64,000 nucleotides of DNA from an uncultured Saprospiraceae bacterium (GCA_937139495.1 CAKZQC010000025.1:124001-188000), one strand, 5' to 3'. Shown: positions 17,800 to 27,323, numbered from the stretch's first letter. The notes: generated by a model not told the origin, from the sequence alone. Translations and numbers: made by a program.

Positions 17800-18929
17800 T
17801 ACGAATAGTAATAATAAATTGTTGGCTATTGTTGGCAAATTGGGCTACTGCCCAACAAGATATTAATGCCAGTATTCAACACGGCGGCTTGGTACGAAAT
17901 TATACCATACATTTGCCGACAGGCTACAATGGCACTACCAATAGTTACCCATTGGTGCTAAACCTACATGGTTATGGCTCCAATCGTCACCAACAAGCAT
18001 TGGTTAGCGAGATGAACGACGTAGCCGATACGGCAGCTTTTATTGTCGTTTATCCTGATGGAACTTTTGACCTGACAGGCAAACGCTACTGGAACGCCAA
18101 CTACAATAATGTATTAGATGATATTGGCTTTTTGAATACGTTGGTGGATAGTTTGGTCGTAAATTATGCTATCAATAGCAATCGAGTATATAGTACAGGT
18201 TATTCCAATGGAGCGATTATGAGCCATACGTTGGCTTGCGAATCGACCAATAAATTTGCAGCAGTAGCGAGCGTAGCAGGCACGATGGCGATTGGACAAC
18301 AGTCTAGTTGTAGTCCTAGCAGGGCTATTCCTGTACTGCATATACACGGTACGAGCGATGCTATAGTGCCTTACGAAGGCAATTCGTTGTTGATAGCGGT
18401 TGATAGTTTGATAAATCATTGGATCAACCTGAATGGGCTAGATAGCACGCCCACAACGACCACTATTCCGAACATAGATACGACCGATAACTGTACGGCT
18501 GTTTCTTATGAGTATGGTCTATCGACCAATACGCCAGTACAACTAATTAAGATAACAGGAGGGCGACACACTTGGGCAGGTTCTACGATTCAGCAAGGAT
18601 TTGGGACAAGTGGCGATTTTGAAGCCAGCAGTGTCATTTGGAATTTTTTCAATCGACATAGTTTGCCTACGGCTGTTACTAAAGTGGCTTTCGCCCATAA
18701 TTTGGTTAAGCAGTTTTATTCGCCTTATGCAGGGCGATTGTCTTGGCAAAGTGATTTGGTCGATTATCAAGTACAATTATTCAATACATTGGGGCAACCC
18801 CTAGCACAGACCAGCGGACAAGCTGGTGATAATGATTGGCAATTGCCAGATTTGTCCACAGGCATATATATTGCCGTTTTTCAGACTGCCAATACGCAGC
18901 AGTCCATTAAGTTTACGATTAGCAACTAA
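17796..18929 (+). CDS. Secreted PHB-depolymerase/feruloyl-esterase-type hydrolase with T9SS domain
   Basis: A 377-aa exported esterase of the LpqC/polyhydroxybutyrate-depolymerase family. After the signal peptide (cleavage about ATAQ-QD) come LVLNLHGYGSN (oxyanion loop), GYSNGAIMSH (nucleophile Ser), HIHGTSDAIVPYEGN (Asp) and GGRHTWAGS (His), giving a complete triad. The last ~75 residues form a T9SS sorting domain (VDYQVQLFNTLGQPLAQ, ending SIKFTISN). The start codon overlaps the preceding stop (ATGA), and the next amidohydrolase begins 8 bases after its stop, so the three genes form one operon. It likely cleaves an extracellular polyester or an acylated polymer. Confidence 0.88.
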   Translation: MIRIVIINCWLLLANWATAQQDINASIQHGGLVRNYTIHLPTGYNGTTNSYPLVLNLHGYGSNRHQQALVSEMNDVADTAAFIVVYPDGTFDLTGKRYWNANYNNVLDDIGFLNTLVDSLVVNYAINSNRVYSTGYSNGAIMSHTLACESTNKFAAVASVAGTMAIGQQSSCSPSRAIPVLHIHGTSDAIVPYEGNSLLIAVDSLINHWINLNGLDSTPTTTTIPNIDTTDNCTAVSYEYGLSTNTPVQLIKITGGRHTWAGSTIQQGFGTSGDFEASSVIWNFFNRHSLPTAVTKVAFAHNLVKQFYSPYAGRLSWQSDLVDYQVQLFNTLGQPLAQTSGQAGDNDWQLPDLSTGIYIAVFQTANTQQSIKFTISN

Positions 18930-18937
18930 AATAGAAT

Positions 18938-20221
18938 ATGAAAACAATACCTTATATAATAGTAGCCCTCTGTTGGCTCATAGCCACGACGGCACTAGCA
19001 CAGCCAGAAGCAGCCAATACATCTTTCTTATATACCAATGTGACCATACATATTGGCAATGGCGAAGTAATCGAAAATGGTATGCTGGGCATTCGCAATG
19101 GCAAAATAGATTTGGTGCAAGTTACGGCTGCCACCACCAAAAAATATGACCAAACGATAGACGGAAAAGGAAAACATGTTTATCCTGGATTGATAGCCCC
19201 CAATACAAAATTGGGGCTAGAAGAAGTGGCAGCAGTGCGTTCTACACGAGATTTTTTAGAAGTCGGTCGATTCAATCCCAATGTGCGCTCTATTATTGCC
19301 TACAATACCGATTCTAAGATTGTACCCACCGTTCGTTCCAATGGTATTTTGATGACTCAAATAGTACCACAAGGAGGGCGTATTTCAGGGCTTTCTTCGG
19401 TCACTTACACCGAGGGAGACAACTGGGAAGAGGCTACATTGGCGGCTGATGGAGGTATTCATTTGCGTTGGCCTACTCGTGTGCGTTATGCAGGTTGGTG
19501 GGCTCAGAAAGGAGCCACCTACAGCAATAATAAAAACTACGATAAGGCACTTCGAGAAATCAAAGTTTATTTTGATGCCGCTCAGGCATACGCTCAAAAA
19601 GAGACGGTAGAAACGAAAAACCTCAAATTTGAGGCAATGAAAGAGCTGTTTGCGAAGAGCAAAAAACTCTACGTCCATGCGGACGATGCTAAAACAATCA
19701 TGGATGCGATTAAGTTACTGGCACCATACAATGTACAAATCGTGCTACAAGGTGGAGCAGATAGCTGGAAAATAGCCGATTTTTTGGTCGAAAATAAAGT
19801 AGAAGTAATTTTGCACAATGTCCATTCGTTGCCTCGTAGAGATGATGAAGACATTGATCAGCCGTTTCGTACGCCTGCTATCCTGCACGCCAAGGGAGTT
19901 AAGTTTTGTTTGTCAATGGAAGGTAGCTGGCAAGTTCGAAACTTGCCTTTTCAGGCAGGTCAGTCGGTAGCGTATGGTTTGTCGAAAGAAGCGGCATTGT
20001 CAGCAATAACCTTACATACCGCACAAATACTAGGTATTGCCGACCGAGTAGGGAGCTTGGAAGTAGACAAAGAAGCAACCTTTATCGTATCGGAAGGTGA
20101 TGTACTCGATATGCGTACTTCTATTATTACGGAAGCTTACATGATGGGACGAGCGGTAGATTTGGGCAATAAGCAAAAAGAATTGTACAAGAAGTACAAT
20201 AAAAAATACGATTTGGATTAG
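18938..20221 (+). CDS. Amidohydrolase-family protein, exported, altered metal site
   Basis: A 427-aa protein with a signal peptide (MKTIPYIIVALCWLIATTAL, cleaved near ALAQ). The overall fold signature is that of metal-dependent amidohydrolases (NVTIHIGNGEVIENG, GKGKHVYPGLI, and the closing VGSLEVDKEATFIVSEG strand). The position where HxH should follow YPG reads LIAPNTK, so the binuclear metal ligands are not evident. A later histidine (VHSLPRRDDED) is kept. Proteins of this type often pair with larger amidohydrolases in Bacteroidota, and this one may be a structural partner of the 1023-aa protein. It ends the three-gene cluster. Confidence 0.82.
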   Translation: MKTIPYIIVALCWLIATTALAQPEAANTSFLYTNVTIHIGNGEVIENGMLGIRNGKIDLVQVTAATTKKYDQTIDGKGKHVYPGLIAPNTKLGLEEVAAVRSTRDFLEVGRFNPNVRSIIAYNTDSKIVPTVRSNGILMTQIVPQGGRISGLSSVTYTEGDNWEEATLAADGGIHLRWPTRVRYAGWWAQKGATYSNNKNYDKALREIKVYFDAAQAYAQKETVETKNLKFEAMKELFAKSKKLYVHADDAKTIMDAIKLLAPYNVQIVLQGGADSWKIADFLVENKVEVILHNVHSLPRRDDEDIDQPFRTPAILHAKGVKFCLSMEGSWQVRNLPFQAGQSVAYGLSKEAALSAITLHTAQILGIADRVGSLEVDKEATFIVSEGDVLDMRTSIITEAYMMGRAVDLGNKQKELYKKYNKKYDLD

Positions 20222-20258
20222 AAATCTAAAGTGTAGCTGCATATTTTTTGAATAACTA

Positions 20259-20291
20259 TTTGGTTAACCCAATAATTATTAGCTATCTTTA
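20259..20291 (+). promoter_or_regulatory. Promoter candidate for the lipoprotein pair
   Basis: TTTG at 20259-20262, 21 bases, then TATCTTTA at 20284-20291, one base off TAnnTTTG. It would give a leader of about 160 bases before the ATG at 20456. Confidence 0.35.
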
Positions 20292-20455
20292 AGAAACAAC
20301 AAGGGTAGTTAAGTACCAAATAACTGGAAAGAAAAAAAAATTGATAAAAAGTAACAAAGAAGGTAACACCTTTGAAATCCTTGACATAAAGGATTACTTA
20401 TAAACAGTATTTAATCAAGACTCCTACTACTTAAATCTTATAAAAAATAACAATT

Positions 20456-21025
20456 ATGAAAAAGTTTGCAAGTGCATTTATACTCGGTTTGTCAATTATT
20501 TGTTTGACAGCTTCTTGTGGAAGCGATAATAAAGAAACTATCTCTATCACAAACACAGACGAATTACGTTCTGGTTCTGCTCAGTCTCAAGGTGTAACAC
20601 AATCTTTTGAGAACTACACCCTAAATGGTCAAGAAATTAAAATTAGTGCTGCTAACACCATGACATTGAATATGATGGAAGGCGAAAACAGTGCAGCAGA
20701 AGATGCTATCAATATCAAAAACTCTCTTGTTTCTGCTGAAAAAGAAGCAGGACTATTAGAAGTTGCTTTCTCTATGTCAGAAGAGCCAGTAGAGAACGGT
20801 ATGTTCGTATTCGGTATCGAAGCACCAGAAAGCAAAGATTTGACTTTGGAAATGTACGATGAAGAAGGCTACGAAATGGTTGCTAACAATCAATTCACTG
20901 TCAACGAAGGTAACAACTACAAAGCATTGAGAGTAGATGCTCTACCAAGTGGTGCTTATATGTTCCGCTTGAAAGATGCTCAAGGCAAAGAACTACAGAA
21001 AAACGTAACGGTTTCTCACAACTAA
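20456..21025 (+). CDS. Lipoprotein, paralogue A of a tandem pair
   Basis: A 189-aa predicted lipoprotein (MKKFASAFILGLSIICLTASC, lipobox LTASC). The C-terminal ~75 residues (LEMYDEEGYEMVANNQFTVN, then NYKALRVDALPSGAYMFRL) have the beta-sandwich pattern of T9SS type A sorting domains and Por-secretion tails. The neighbour at 21189 has the same architecture with many identical positions (YDEEG, VANN, VNEG-NYKAL, LP-G-Y-F-L), so the two are tandem paralogues. Function unknown. The combination of a lipobox with a sorting-domain-like tail is odd, and the tail may instead be a stand-alone beta-sandwich domain. A terminator follows, so each copy is separately transcribed. Confidence 0.8.
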   Translation: MKKFASAFILGLSIICLTASCGSDNKETISITNTDELRSGSAQSQGVTQSFENYTLNGQEIKISAANTMTLNMMEGENSAAEDAINIKNSLVSAEKEAGLLEVAFSMSEEPVENGMFVFGIEAPESKDLTLEMYDEEGYEMVANNQFTVNEGNNYKALRVDALPSGAYMFRLKDAQGKELQKNVTVSHN

Positions 21026-21058
21026 GGAGAATAGTTTAAACGTTTTAGACTAAATTAA

Positions 21059-21096
21059 AATCCTCTTTCTCCAATTATAGAGAAAGAGGATTTTTT
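21059..21096 (+). terminator. Terminator after lipoprotein A
   Basis: Perfect arms AATCCTCTTTCTC and GAGAAAGAGGATT around an 8-base loop, then TTTTT. Confidence 0.9.
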
Positions 21097-21188
21097 ATCG
21101 CCCTTTAGGAACGACATTTGATTAGTTTGCCTATAAAATAACTTCATTCACTATTCCATTACCTTTGGTAATACTAAAAACAAAAATT

Positions 21189-21866
21189 ATGAAAAAATTA
21201 CCCAAAATCCTGCCCGTATTCCTATTCGCTATGAGTTTTGGATTGTTACAATCTTGTCAGCAAGAGTGTGATTGTGCTACAGCAAGCATCACCGACGGAC
21301 CGAACCGCAGTGACGAAGTTAGCTTGACTACGAATGTAGTAGGAGCTTCTAGCAATTCTTTTCGTACGAATCTAATACTGGGAGTCAAAGATGACTTAGA
21401 CAAGATAAAAAGTGTGCCTACCTTCAAGTACGACCCTAAGGTATTCGGTAATATATCGCCCGAAGATTTGGCTATTTTGAATGCCGATAACACCAAGCCT
21501 CAGCTAGGCGAAAAAGCACAAAATGCACAAGCAGCAGAATTGGTTGCTAGTATTTTTAACTCCATGGTAGGAGCGGAGAACGAACAAGCACAGCTCAATG
21601 TACAGCTATTGTTATCGGAAGAAGAAGTAAAAGATGGCATGATGCTTTTCTCGCTTCGCTCGGAAGAAGCACAAGACCTAAACTTCAAGATATACGACGA
21701 AGAGGGTTTTCAGACCGTAGCCAACAATACGATGTCGGTCAACGAAGGCGAAAACTACAAGGCACTTAATGTTGCTTCTTTGCCAAACGGCACCTACTTA
21801 TTTAAGTTGCGCAACGACAAGACGCGCAAGGAAATGATACGCAAAGTAATGATTAACAACAACTAA
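21189..21866 (+). CDS. Lipoprotein, paralogue B of a tandem pair
   Basis: A 225-aa predicted lipoprotein; the ATG at 21189 gives MKKLPKILPVFLFAMSFGLL with lipobox LLQSC, and an in-frame ATG at 21165 only adds a short leader. The first ~100 mature residues are unique. Residues about 140-225 are clearly homologous to paralogue A at 20456: LNFKIYDEEGFQTVANN, VNEGENYKALNVASLPNG and a TYLFKL strand followed by a basic end (RKEMIRKVMINNN). Cysteines QQECDC follow the acylated cysteine. Function unknown; the pair probably arose by duplication followed by divergence of the N-terminal half. Confidence 0.8.
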   Translation: MKKLPKILPVFLFAMSFGLLQSCQQECDCATASITDGPNRSDEVSLTTNVVGASSNSFRTNLILGVKDDLDKIKSVPTFKYDPKVFGNISPEDLAILNADNTKPQLGEKAQNAQAAELVASIFNSMVGAENEQAQLNVQLLLSEEEVKDGMMLFSLRSEEAQDLNFKIYDEEGFQTVANNTMSVNEGENYKALNVASLPNGTYLFKLRNDKTRKEMIRKVMINNN

Positions 21867-21889
21867 AATAGGTTGATTGGAATAGCTTT

Positions 21890-21929
21890 TAAAAAAAAGG
21901 GCAGTTCGCAAAATTTTGCGAACTGCCCT
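21890..21929 (-). terminator. secA terminator, a perfect 32-bp palindrome
   Basis: AGGGCAGTTCGCAAAA (21898-21913) is followed immediately by its exact complement TTTTGCGAACTGCCCT, with an A-run at 21890-21897 that gives the T-tract on the minus strand. It ends the secA transcript and also lies 24-30 bases after the + strand lipoprotein gene. Confidence 0.88.
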
Positions 21930-21956
21930 CTGTATTTTATCAGTTGTCACTACCTA

Positions 21957-24900
21957 TTAAGGCTTGCCATGACAATGCTTATATTTTTTGCCACTGCCAC
22001 AAGGACAAAGCTCGTTCCTTCCTACTTTAGGAACGTCTCTTTTGAACGGTTGTGGCTTTTCGACGGCTTGCGTTTGGCTACTACGACCTGCATTTTCGGC
22101 TGCTCGTTGTTGTGCCTCTTCTGCTTCTCGCTGCTGCTCAATGTTTGTTTTGATTTCTTCCTCTTCGTAGTCTATTTCTTGTGCTTCATGTACTTCTTGA
22201 TCCATTTGTACAGGAATCGTACCTCTAAACAAGAATGAAATAACTTCTTTGTTGACCTTATCTACAAACTTCTGGTACAATGTACGAGATTGGATTTTGT
22301 AAATAACCAAAGGATCTTTTTGCTCAAACGAAGCTGCTTGAGTTTGATCTTTTAGTTCGTCCATATCACGTAAATGCTCTTTCCAGAGGTTGTCAATAAG
22401 CGCTAATACGACTGTTTTTTCCACTTCTTGACGCAACGAATGACCATTTGTTTTGACAGCATCTTCCAAGTCTGCACCAATCTCCATTCCTTTCTGACCG
22501 TCCGTAAACGGAATAGCAATCTTAACGAAATTGGCATTAGGGTCGTTATAGACTCTATTGATAACAGGCATGATCATTTGTGCCAAAGTATGGAACTTAG
22601 CATCATAAGCGACTCTAGCTTCATCGTAGAGTTTGTCTGCCAAAGCATTGAAGTCTTTGTTGGCAAACTCATTCTCCAAGATAGTTGGCTCTATACCAAA
22701 GTAACGCACTACATCTTCTTTGAACGCCTGATAGTCACCTGTTGCTTTATGCTCCTTGATAAGCGATACTGCTAGTTCATCAAACATATTATCCAAATCA
22801 ATAGAAATACGTTCTCCTTTCAGTGCATTGTTACGCTTCTTGTATATATTTTCTCTTTGGTTGTTCATGACATCATCGTATTCCAATAGACGCTTACGTA
22901 CACCAAAGTTATTTTCTTCTACTCTTTTTTGAGCTTTCTCAATCGACTTGGTAATCATACCATGCTGCAATGCTTCCCCTTCTTGGTGTCCCATAGTATC
23001 CATTACTTTAGCGATACGTTCAGAACCAAAAATACGCATCAACTTATCTTCGAGCGATACATAGAACTGCGAACCACCTACATCTCCTTGACGACCCGCA
23101 CGACCACGAAGCTGACGATCTACACGTCTTGAATCATGTCTTTCGGTACCGATGATCACTAAACCACCTGCCGCTTTCACTTCATCAGAAATCTTGATAT
23201 CGGTACCACGACCAGCCATATTGGTAGCAATCGTTACTTGACCTTTTTGTCCTGCTTGAGCTACAATTTCTGCCTCACTAGCGTGCTGCTTAGCATTCAA
23301 TACATTGTGGTCAATTTTGCGCAAGCTCAATAATCTACTCAACATCTCAGACTGCTGTACCGATACAGTACCCACCAAAATAGGTTGTCCTTTATCTCTA
23401 AACTGAATGACGTCATCAATGATGGCATTGAATTTTTCACGTTCTGTCTTATAAATCAAGTCATCTTTATCATCTCTAACAATTGGTTTGTTGGTAGGAA
23501 TAACGACAACATCTAATTCATAAATATCCCAAAACTCACCTGCTTCTGTTTCTGCTGTACCCGTCATACCAGACAGTTTGTGGTACATACGGAAGAAGTT
23601 CTGGAGGGTAATGGTCGCATAGGTTTGCGTTGTTTTTTGTATTTCTACATTTTCTTTCGCTTCTAGTGCTTGGTGTAGTCCGTCAGAGTAACGACGACCT
23701 TCCATTATACGTCCTGTTTGCTCATCAACAATCATTACCTCAGGACCCATTACTACATATTCGTCTTCTTTTTGGAAGAGGGTATAGGCTTTGATCAATT
23801 GGCGTAAAGCGTGCAAACGTTCTGTCTTGGCAGAAAAGCGAGCTAAAATAGCATCTTTTTCTTGTACCACTTGCTCCGAAGTAAGACCCTCTTTTTGATC
23901 GATAGCCGAAAGTTGGCTACCAACATCTTCTAGTTTAAATAGGTTCTTTTCGCTAGAAAGTTCACCCAAGTGTGCACGCCCCTTATCGGTCAACTCTACA
24001 CTTCTATTTTTTTCTTGAATGACAAAATACAAAGGAGCATCTGCTTTAGGCATGTGCTTCGATTGTTCCTGCATATAGAATTTTTCAGTTTTTTGCATGA
24101 CAATCATCATACCGGGCTCACTCAAGAACTTTCTCAAAGCACGGTGCTTTGGCAATCCTCTATAAGCACGGAACAGCGCCAATCCACCACCGCCTTCTTC
24201 GGCACTAGTATCACCTTCTGCAATCTTCTTTTTTGCTTCACGCAAATATTCTCCTACTAGCTTACGCTGCTCAGATTCCAATCGCTGCACAAACGGTTTG
24301 AGTGCTGTAAACAAGTCAGCACGATTATCTTCGTTGGTCGGACCCGAAATAATCAATGGCGTACGAGCGTCATCAATCAAAACCGAATCCACCTCATCAA
24401 TCATCGCATAGTGGAACTTGCGTTGTACCAATTGGTCGGCTTTGTGTGCCATATTATCACGCAAGTAATCAAAACCAAATTCATTGTTGGTACCGTAGGT
24501 AATATCTGCTTTGTAAGCAGCAATACGACCTGCCGAATGTGGTTGGTGATTGTCAATACAATCTACTGTCAAGAACAAGAAATTGTGCAACGGTGCCATC
24601 CATTCGGAGTCACGTCGAGCCAAGTAATCATTGACCGTAACGATGTGTACACCTTGTCCAGACAATCCATTGAGATAAGCAGGAAGCGTAGAAACCAAGG
24701 TTTTACCCTCACCTGTAGCCATCTCTGCAATCTTGCCTTCATGTAGCACAACGCCACCAATCAACTGTACATCATAGTGTACCATATTCCACGCGATAGG
24801 CGAGCCAGCCGCATCCCAAGTAGTTTTCCAGATAGCTTTGTCGCCCTCTAAGTGCATCGCTGCACCTTCACCTGATTTTTTGGCTGCCAATGCACGGTCA

Positions 24901-25298
24901 AAATCCGTAGCAGTGGTTTCCAACTGATCGTTTTCAGCAAATCGACGAGAAGCTTCTTTGACTACTGCAAAGGCTTCTGGTAGTATTTCACTCAGAATTT
25001 CTTCCAATGAAGTATCTCTGTCCTTGCGCAAGGCATCAATATCTGCAAAAAGTTGCTCTTTTTTGTCAATAGAACTAGTTTCTTCGGCAGTAGCCTGAAT
25101 ACTTTCTATTTCTGTATCAATCTCCTTGAGATACTCAGCAATACGAGTTCTAAACTCTAGGGTTTTATTTCGCAATTCGTCATTGGACAATACTTGCAGT
25201 TGCTCGTATTGTTCTTTAATAAGAGCTACTTTGGGCGCAATCATTTTGACATCTCTGTCGTACTTGCTACCAAACATTTTTTTGAGAAAACCAAACAT
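21957..25298 (-). CDS. secA: Preprotein translocase ATPase SecA
   Basis: Motor ATPase that drives unfolded proteins through SecYEG. The 1113-aa protein is long, as in other Bacteroidota, because of insertions in the N-terminal region and nucleotide-binding domain. Visible parts: Walker A-type [16 protein letters not shown] (about residue 192), VNDYLARRD, the DEAD-like [37 protein letters not shown] and GRAGRQGD in the second motor domain, and the C-terminal zinc-binding tail [17 protein letters not shown], which in the family contacts SecB and phospholipid. All motor motifs are intact. It is transcribed alone; a TATCTTTG -7 element is at 25428-25435 on this strand. Confidence 0.98.
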   Translation of the reverse strand: MFGFLKKMFGSKYDRDVKMIAPKVALIKEQYEQLQVLSNDELRNKTLEFRTRIAEYLKEIDTEIESIQATAEETSSIDKKEQLFADIDALRKDRDTSLEEILSEILPEAFAVVKEASRRFAENDQLETTATDFDRALAAKKSGEGAAMHLEGDKAIWKTTWDAAGSPIAWNMVHYDVQLIGGVVLHEGKIAEMATGEGKTLVSTLPAYLNGLSGQGVHIVTVNDYLARRDSEWMAPLHNFLFLTVDCIDNHQPHSAGRIAAYKADITYGTNNEFGFDYLRDNMAHKADQLVQRKFHYAMIDEVDSVLIDDARTPLIISGPTNEDNRADLFTALKPFVQRLESEQRKLVGEYLREAKKKIAEGDTSAEEGGGGLALFRAYRGLPKHRALRKFLSEPGMMIVMQKTEKFYMQEQSKHMPKADAPLYFVIQEKNRSVELTDKGRAHLGELSSEKNLFKLEDVGSQLSAIDQKEGLTSEQVVQEKDAILARFSAKTERLHALRQLIKAYTLFQKEDEYVVMGPEVMIVDEQTGRIMEGRRYSDGLHQALEAKENVEIQKTTQTYATITLQNFFRMYHKLSGMTGTAETEAGEFWDIYELDVVVIPTNKPIVRDDKDDLIYKTEREKFNAIIDDVIQFRDKGQPILVGTVSVQQSEMLSRLLSLRKIDHNVLNAKQHASEAEIVAQAGQKGQVTIATNMAGRGTDIKISDEVKAAGGLVIIGTERHDSRRVDRQLRGRAGRQGDVGGSQFYVSLEDKLMRIFGSERIAKVMDTMGHQEGEALQHGMITKSIEKAQKRVEENNFGVRKRLLEYDDVMNNQRENIYKKRNNALKGERISIDLDNMFDELAVSLIKEHKATGDYQAFKEDVVRYFGIEPTILENEFANKDFNALADKLYDEARVAYDAKFHTLAQMIMPVINRVYNDPNANFVKIAIPFTDGQKGMEIGADLEDAVKTNGHSLRQEVEKTVVLALIDNLWKEHLRDMDELKDQTQAASFEQKDPLVIYKIQSRTLYQKFVDKVNKEVISFLFRGTIPVQMDQEVHEAQEIDYEEEEIKTNIEQQREAEEAQQRAAENAGRSSQTQAVEKPQPFKRDVPKVGRNELCPCGSGKKYKHCHGKP

Positions 25299-25550
25299 AG
25301 TGTAGGCGGTTGTTTTTTTATAAAATCATCGCAAGAAGGAAATCCCGCTAGAGCGGCAATAACCAACAGCCATGTATAAGATTATTAGAATAAAACCAGC
25401 CCACTTTATGGGTTGGTTAGCAATAAGCAAAGATACTACATAAATTTTAGGTATCATATTTTATTCCAAGCGATATTAGTATGTCATTATGACAAAAAAA
25501 GTGTTTTTTTATGTCAAAATATGTTTTAAGTATTCAATAACTAGACAAAA

Positions 25551-26429
25551 ATGGAAAAAATGTACAACCACCAACTATCTTTTTGGGGTATGAAATTAGT
25601 CGTAGCCCTATCAATGGCGTTGCCCATAGCGTTATTAATCGCCTGCGATTCAACAGAAAATGAACCAACAATTCCCACTGTTGTAGAGCAGGGATTTGTA
25701 CAAACTAAAGAGTACTATTATCCCATAGACAAATTAACGGTACCAAAGGTTTATGAATATAGCATGGTATATGAGGGCGAATATTACATTGATCAATATT
25801 GGGAGGTGAAACGCTCAGAACGAGACGGGGCTACGCACTTGCAAATGCAGGGCTACAACCCCCTTTTTCAGCAAAATATGTACACAGAAGAGTTGATATT
25901 AGACGATGGTGTATTGACACAAAAGTACGATATGTTGCAGCTCGATTCTGCCACACAAGAACTCAGACGTTATCCCAATACTCTGACCCAGAGTATCATT
26001 TTTCCTTTTCGTACGGCTACCGATAGCCAAATGGTTTATCGGTATGAAACGACGAGCAAAACACCGCCTCAATTCATAACCACAAAGTTGGTGAGAGATA
26101 GAAAATTTAAAGAATTTTCGACTTTTGACTATCAAGGCAAAATGTATGAAGCTGCGATTTTTAGTATCAAAAATTTATACGATATAGAGGACAAAGAAAA
26201 CGGTGGCTTTTGGAATATGAAAGCAGAGGGCGAAGAAATCTATGCCAAAGGATTGGGACTAGTACAAAAACGAACCGTCAATGATCAAGGGGAGGTTTCC
26301 TTGGAACAGCTGACGAATGTATATAGCTTGGCAGAATTTGAAGAAAAAATGAAAAACGCCGAAATGAAAAACGCCGAAATGAAAAACGCCGAAATGAAAA
26401 ACGCTGAAATCAAAAACGACCTGCATTAA
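25551..26429 (+). CDS. Lipoprotein with C-terminal pentapeptide repeat
   Basis: A predicted lipoprotein of 292 aa (or 279 aa from the in-frame ATG at 25590, which gives a more typical signal, MKLVVALSMALPIALLIAC, lipobox LLIAC). The body has a beta-rich pattern (YEYSMVYEGEYYIDQYWEV onwards) without a family I recognise. The end of the gene is an in-frame minisatellite: 15-bp units encode repeated MKNAE pentapeptides (about residues 267-288), ending IKNDLH. Such a charged tail is likely helical. The repeat could vary in length between strains by slipped-strand replication without breaking the frame. Confidence 0.75.
   Translation: MEKMYNHQLSFWGMKLVVALSMALPIALLIACDSTENEPTIPTVVEQGFVQTKEYYYPIDKLTVPKVYEYSMVYEGEYYIDQYWEVKRSERDGATHLQMQGYNPLFQQNMYTEELILDDGVLTQKYDMLQLDSATQELRRYPNTLTQSIIFPFRTATDSQMVYRYETTSKTPPQFITTKLVRDRKFKEFSTFDYQGKMYEAAIFSIKNLYDIEDKENGGFWNMKAEGEEIYAKGLGLVQKRTVNDQGEVSLEQLTNVYSLAEFEEKMKNAEMKNAEMKNAEMKNAEIKNDLH
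26349..26423 (+). repeat. 15-bp in-frame minisatellite
   Basis: Unit ATGAAAAACGCCGAA occurs three times exactly, then once with one change (GCT for GCC) and once more diverged. The unit length is a multiple of three, so copy-number changes leave the frame open. It encodes MKNAE repeats at the end of the lipoprotein gene. Confidence 0.9.
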
Positions 26430-26434
26430 ACAAT

Positions 26435-26471
26435 AACACCCACTAAACAGCAATTGTGTTTAGTGGGTGTT
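26435..26471. terminator. Hairpin between convergent genes at 26.4 kb
   Basis: Perfect 15-bp arms AACACCCACTAAACA and TGTTTAGTGGGTGTT around a 7-base loop, six bases past the + strand stop and six before the minus-strand stop. A long T-run is absent, but position and stability suit a bidirectional terminator. Confidence 0.7.
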
Positions 26472-26476
26472 GCTTG

Positions 26477-27022
26477 TTATAAAAGTCGAATGTCTAATTT
26501 TTTTTCAAACCCTTTCTCTAAAATTTTTTTTAGGGTAGCAATTTTTGTAGCAGATTTTTTATTTTCTATACGACATATAGTTGACTCATGAATACGACTT
26601 CGAGCAGCTAGTTCTTTTTGTGTCAAACCAATAGCTTCTCTTTCTTGCTTAACAAAGCTACTTATAGCAATTAATCGCCAGACACCATCAATATTTATCT
26701 GATAAGCAGCTTCACTAAATTCATATAAGACAATAGGGTCTATTTCATAAGCATAGAAAACATCATCTCCAGTTATATTTTTTGCCGTGATTCCAGTATT
26801 TTTCCAACCAATTGAATTTTCAATAATTTTAATCTGCTTAAATTCTAAATAGTTGTGTAATAACTTATAGGCTGGGTGTATGGCTGTAAAATTTTTTCTA
26901 GTAACAAAAAAATCTTTAAAATCTATAATCCTTGATTCGTTCGTATTGAAGAAACAAGAAACAAGATATCCTTCAATAGTATTTATTGCAAGAATTCGTG
27001 GAATAGTTTGTAGCCCTTTCAT
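26477..27022 (-). CDS. DUF2442-like domain fused to an XRE helix-turn-helix (antitoxin-like)
   Basis: A 181-aa protein. Residues 1-105 follow the DUF2442 pattern (PRILAINTIEGYLVSCFF, then SRIIDFKDFF and an ending DDVFYAYEIDPIVLYE). Residues about 115-181 are an XRE-type helix-turn-helix (REAIGLTQKELAARSRIHES, TICRIENKKSATKIATLKKIL). It follows the DUF4160 gene by 14 bases on the same strand. DUF4160 and DUF2442 genes are found side by side in many genomes, an arrangement thought to be a toxin-antitoxin-like pair. Inference: this protein is the DNA-binding, possibly autoregulating partner. The pair is AT-rich and sits between housekeeping genes, consistent with lateral acquisition. Confidence 0.75.
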   Translation of the reverse strand: MKGLQTIPRILAINTIEGYLVSCFFNTNESRIIDFKDFFVTRKNFTAIHPAYKLLHNYLEFKQIKIIENSIGWKNTGITAKNITGDDVFYAYEIDPIVLYEFSEAAYQINIDGVWRLIAISSFVKQEREAIGLTQKELAARSRIHESTICRIENKKSATKIATLKKILEKGFEKKLDIRLL

Positions 27023-27036
27023 TGTAATAAAAAATT

Positions 27037-27264
27037 CTATGGATTGAATTCATTCCATTTATCAATTAAAAATTTTAGGTTAGACTTCGCCCATTCTACT
27101 ACAATTTTTCTTTGTTTACTAGGCAAGCTACCTCTATAAGTTGTGAGCGTTCGAATTTCAAACAGCTCTTCGTATTCATTATAAACAGCATGAAAATGAG
27201 GTGGGCTATGATCATCAAAATACATTAATATTTTGATGGAGTTTAAGATGTATATAGTCGGCAT
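27037..27264 (-). CDS. DUF4160 protein (toxin-like partner)
   Basis: A 75-aa protein matching the DUF4160 pattern: an N-terminal strand (MPTIYILNSIKILMYFDD), the hallmark HSPPHFHAVYNEYEELFEI with clustered histidines, and a C-terminal helix KQRKIVVEWAKSNLKFLIDKW. The biochemical activity of the family is not established. It lies first in a two-gene unit with the DUF2442-HTH gene 14 bases downstream, a typical compact order. The conserved His-rich segment could form a metal or catalytic site, but that is inference only. Confidence 0.8.
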   Translation of the reverse strand: MPTIYILNSIKILMYFDDHSPPHFHAVYNEYEELFEIRTLTTYRGSLPSKQRKIVVEWAKSNLKFLIDKWNEFNP

Positions 27265-27323
27265 TCTTTAGGGGATATTGAATAATAACAAATTTACTAA
27301 AAAAGCATTATATATTTTCTGAG

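Noticed and set aside
22428..22775. Plus-strand frames inside secA
   Set aside because: All are antisense to strongly conserved SecA coding sequence and resemble no known protein.
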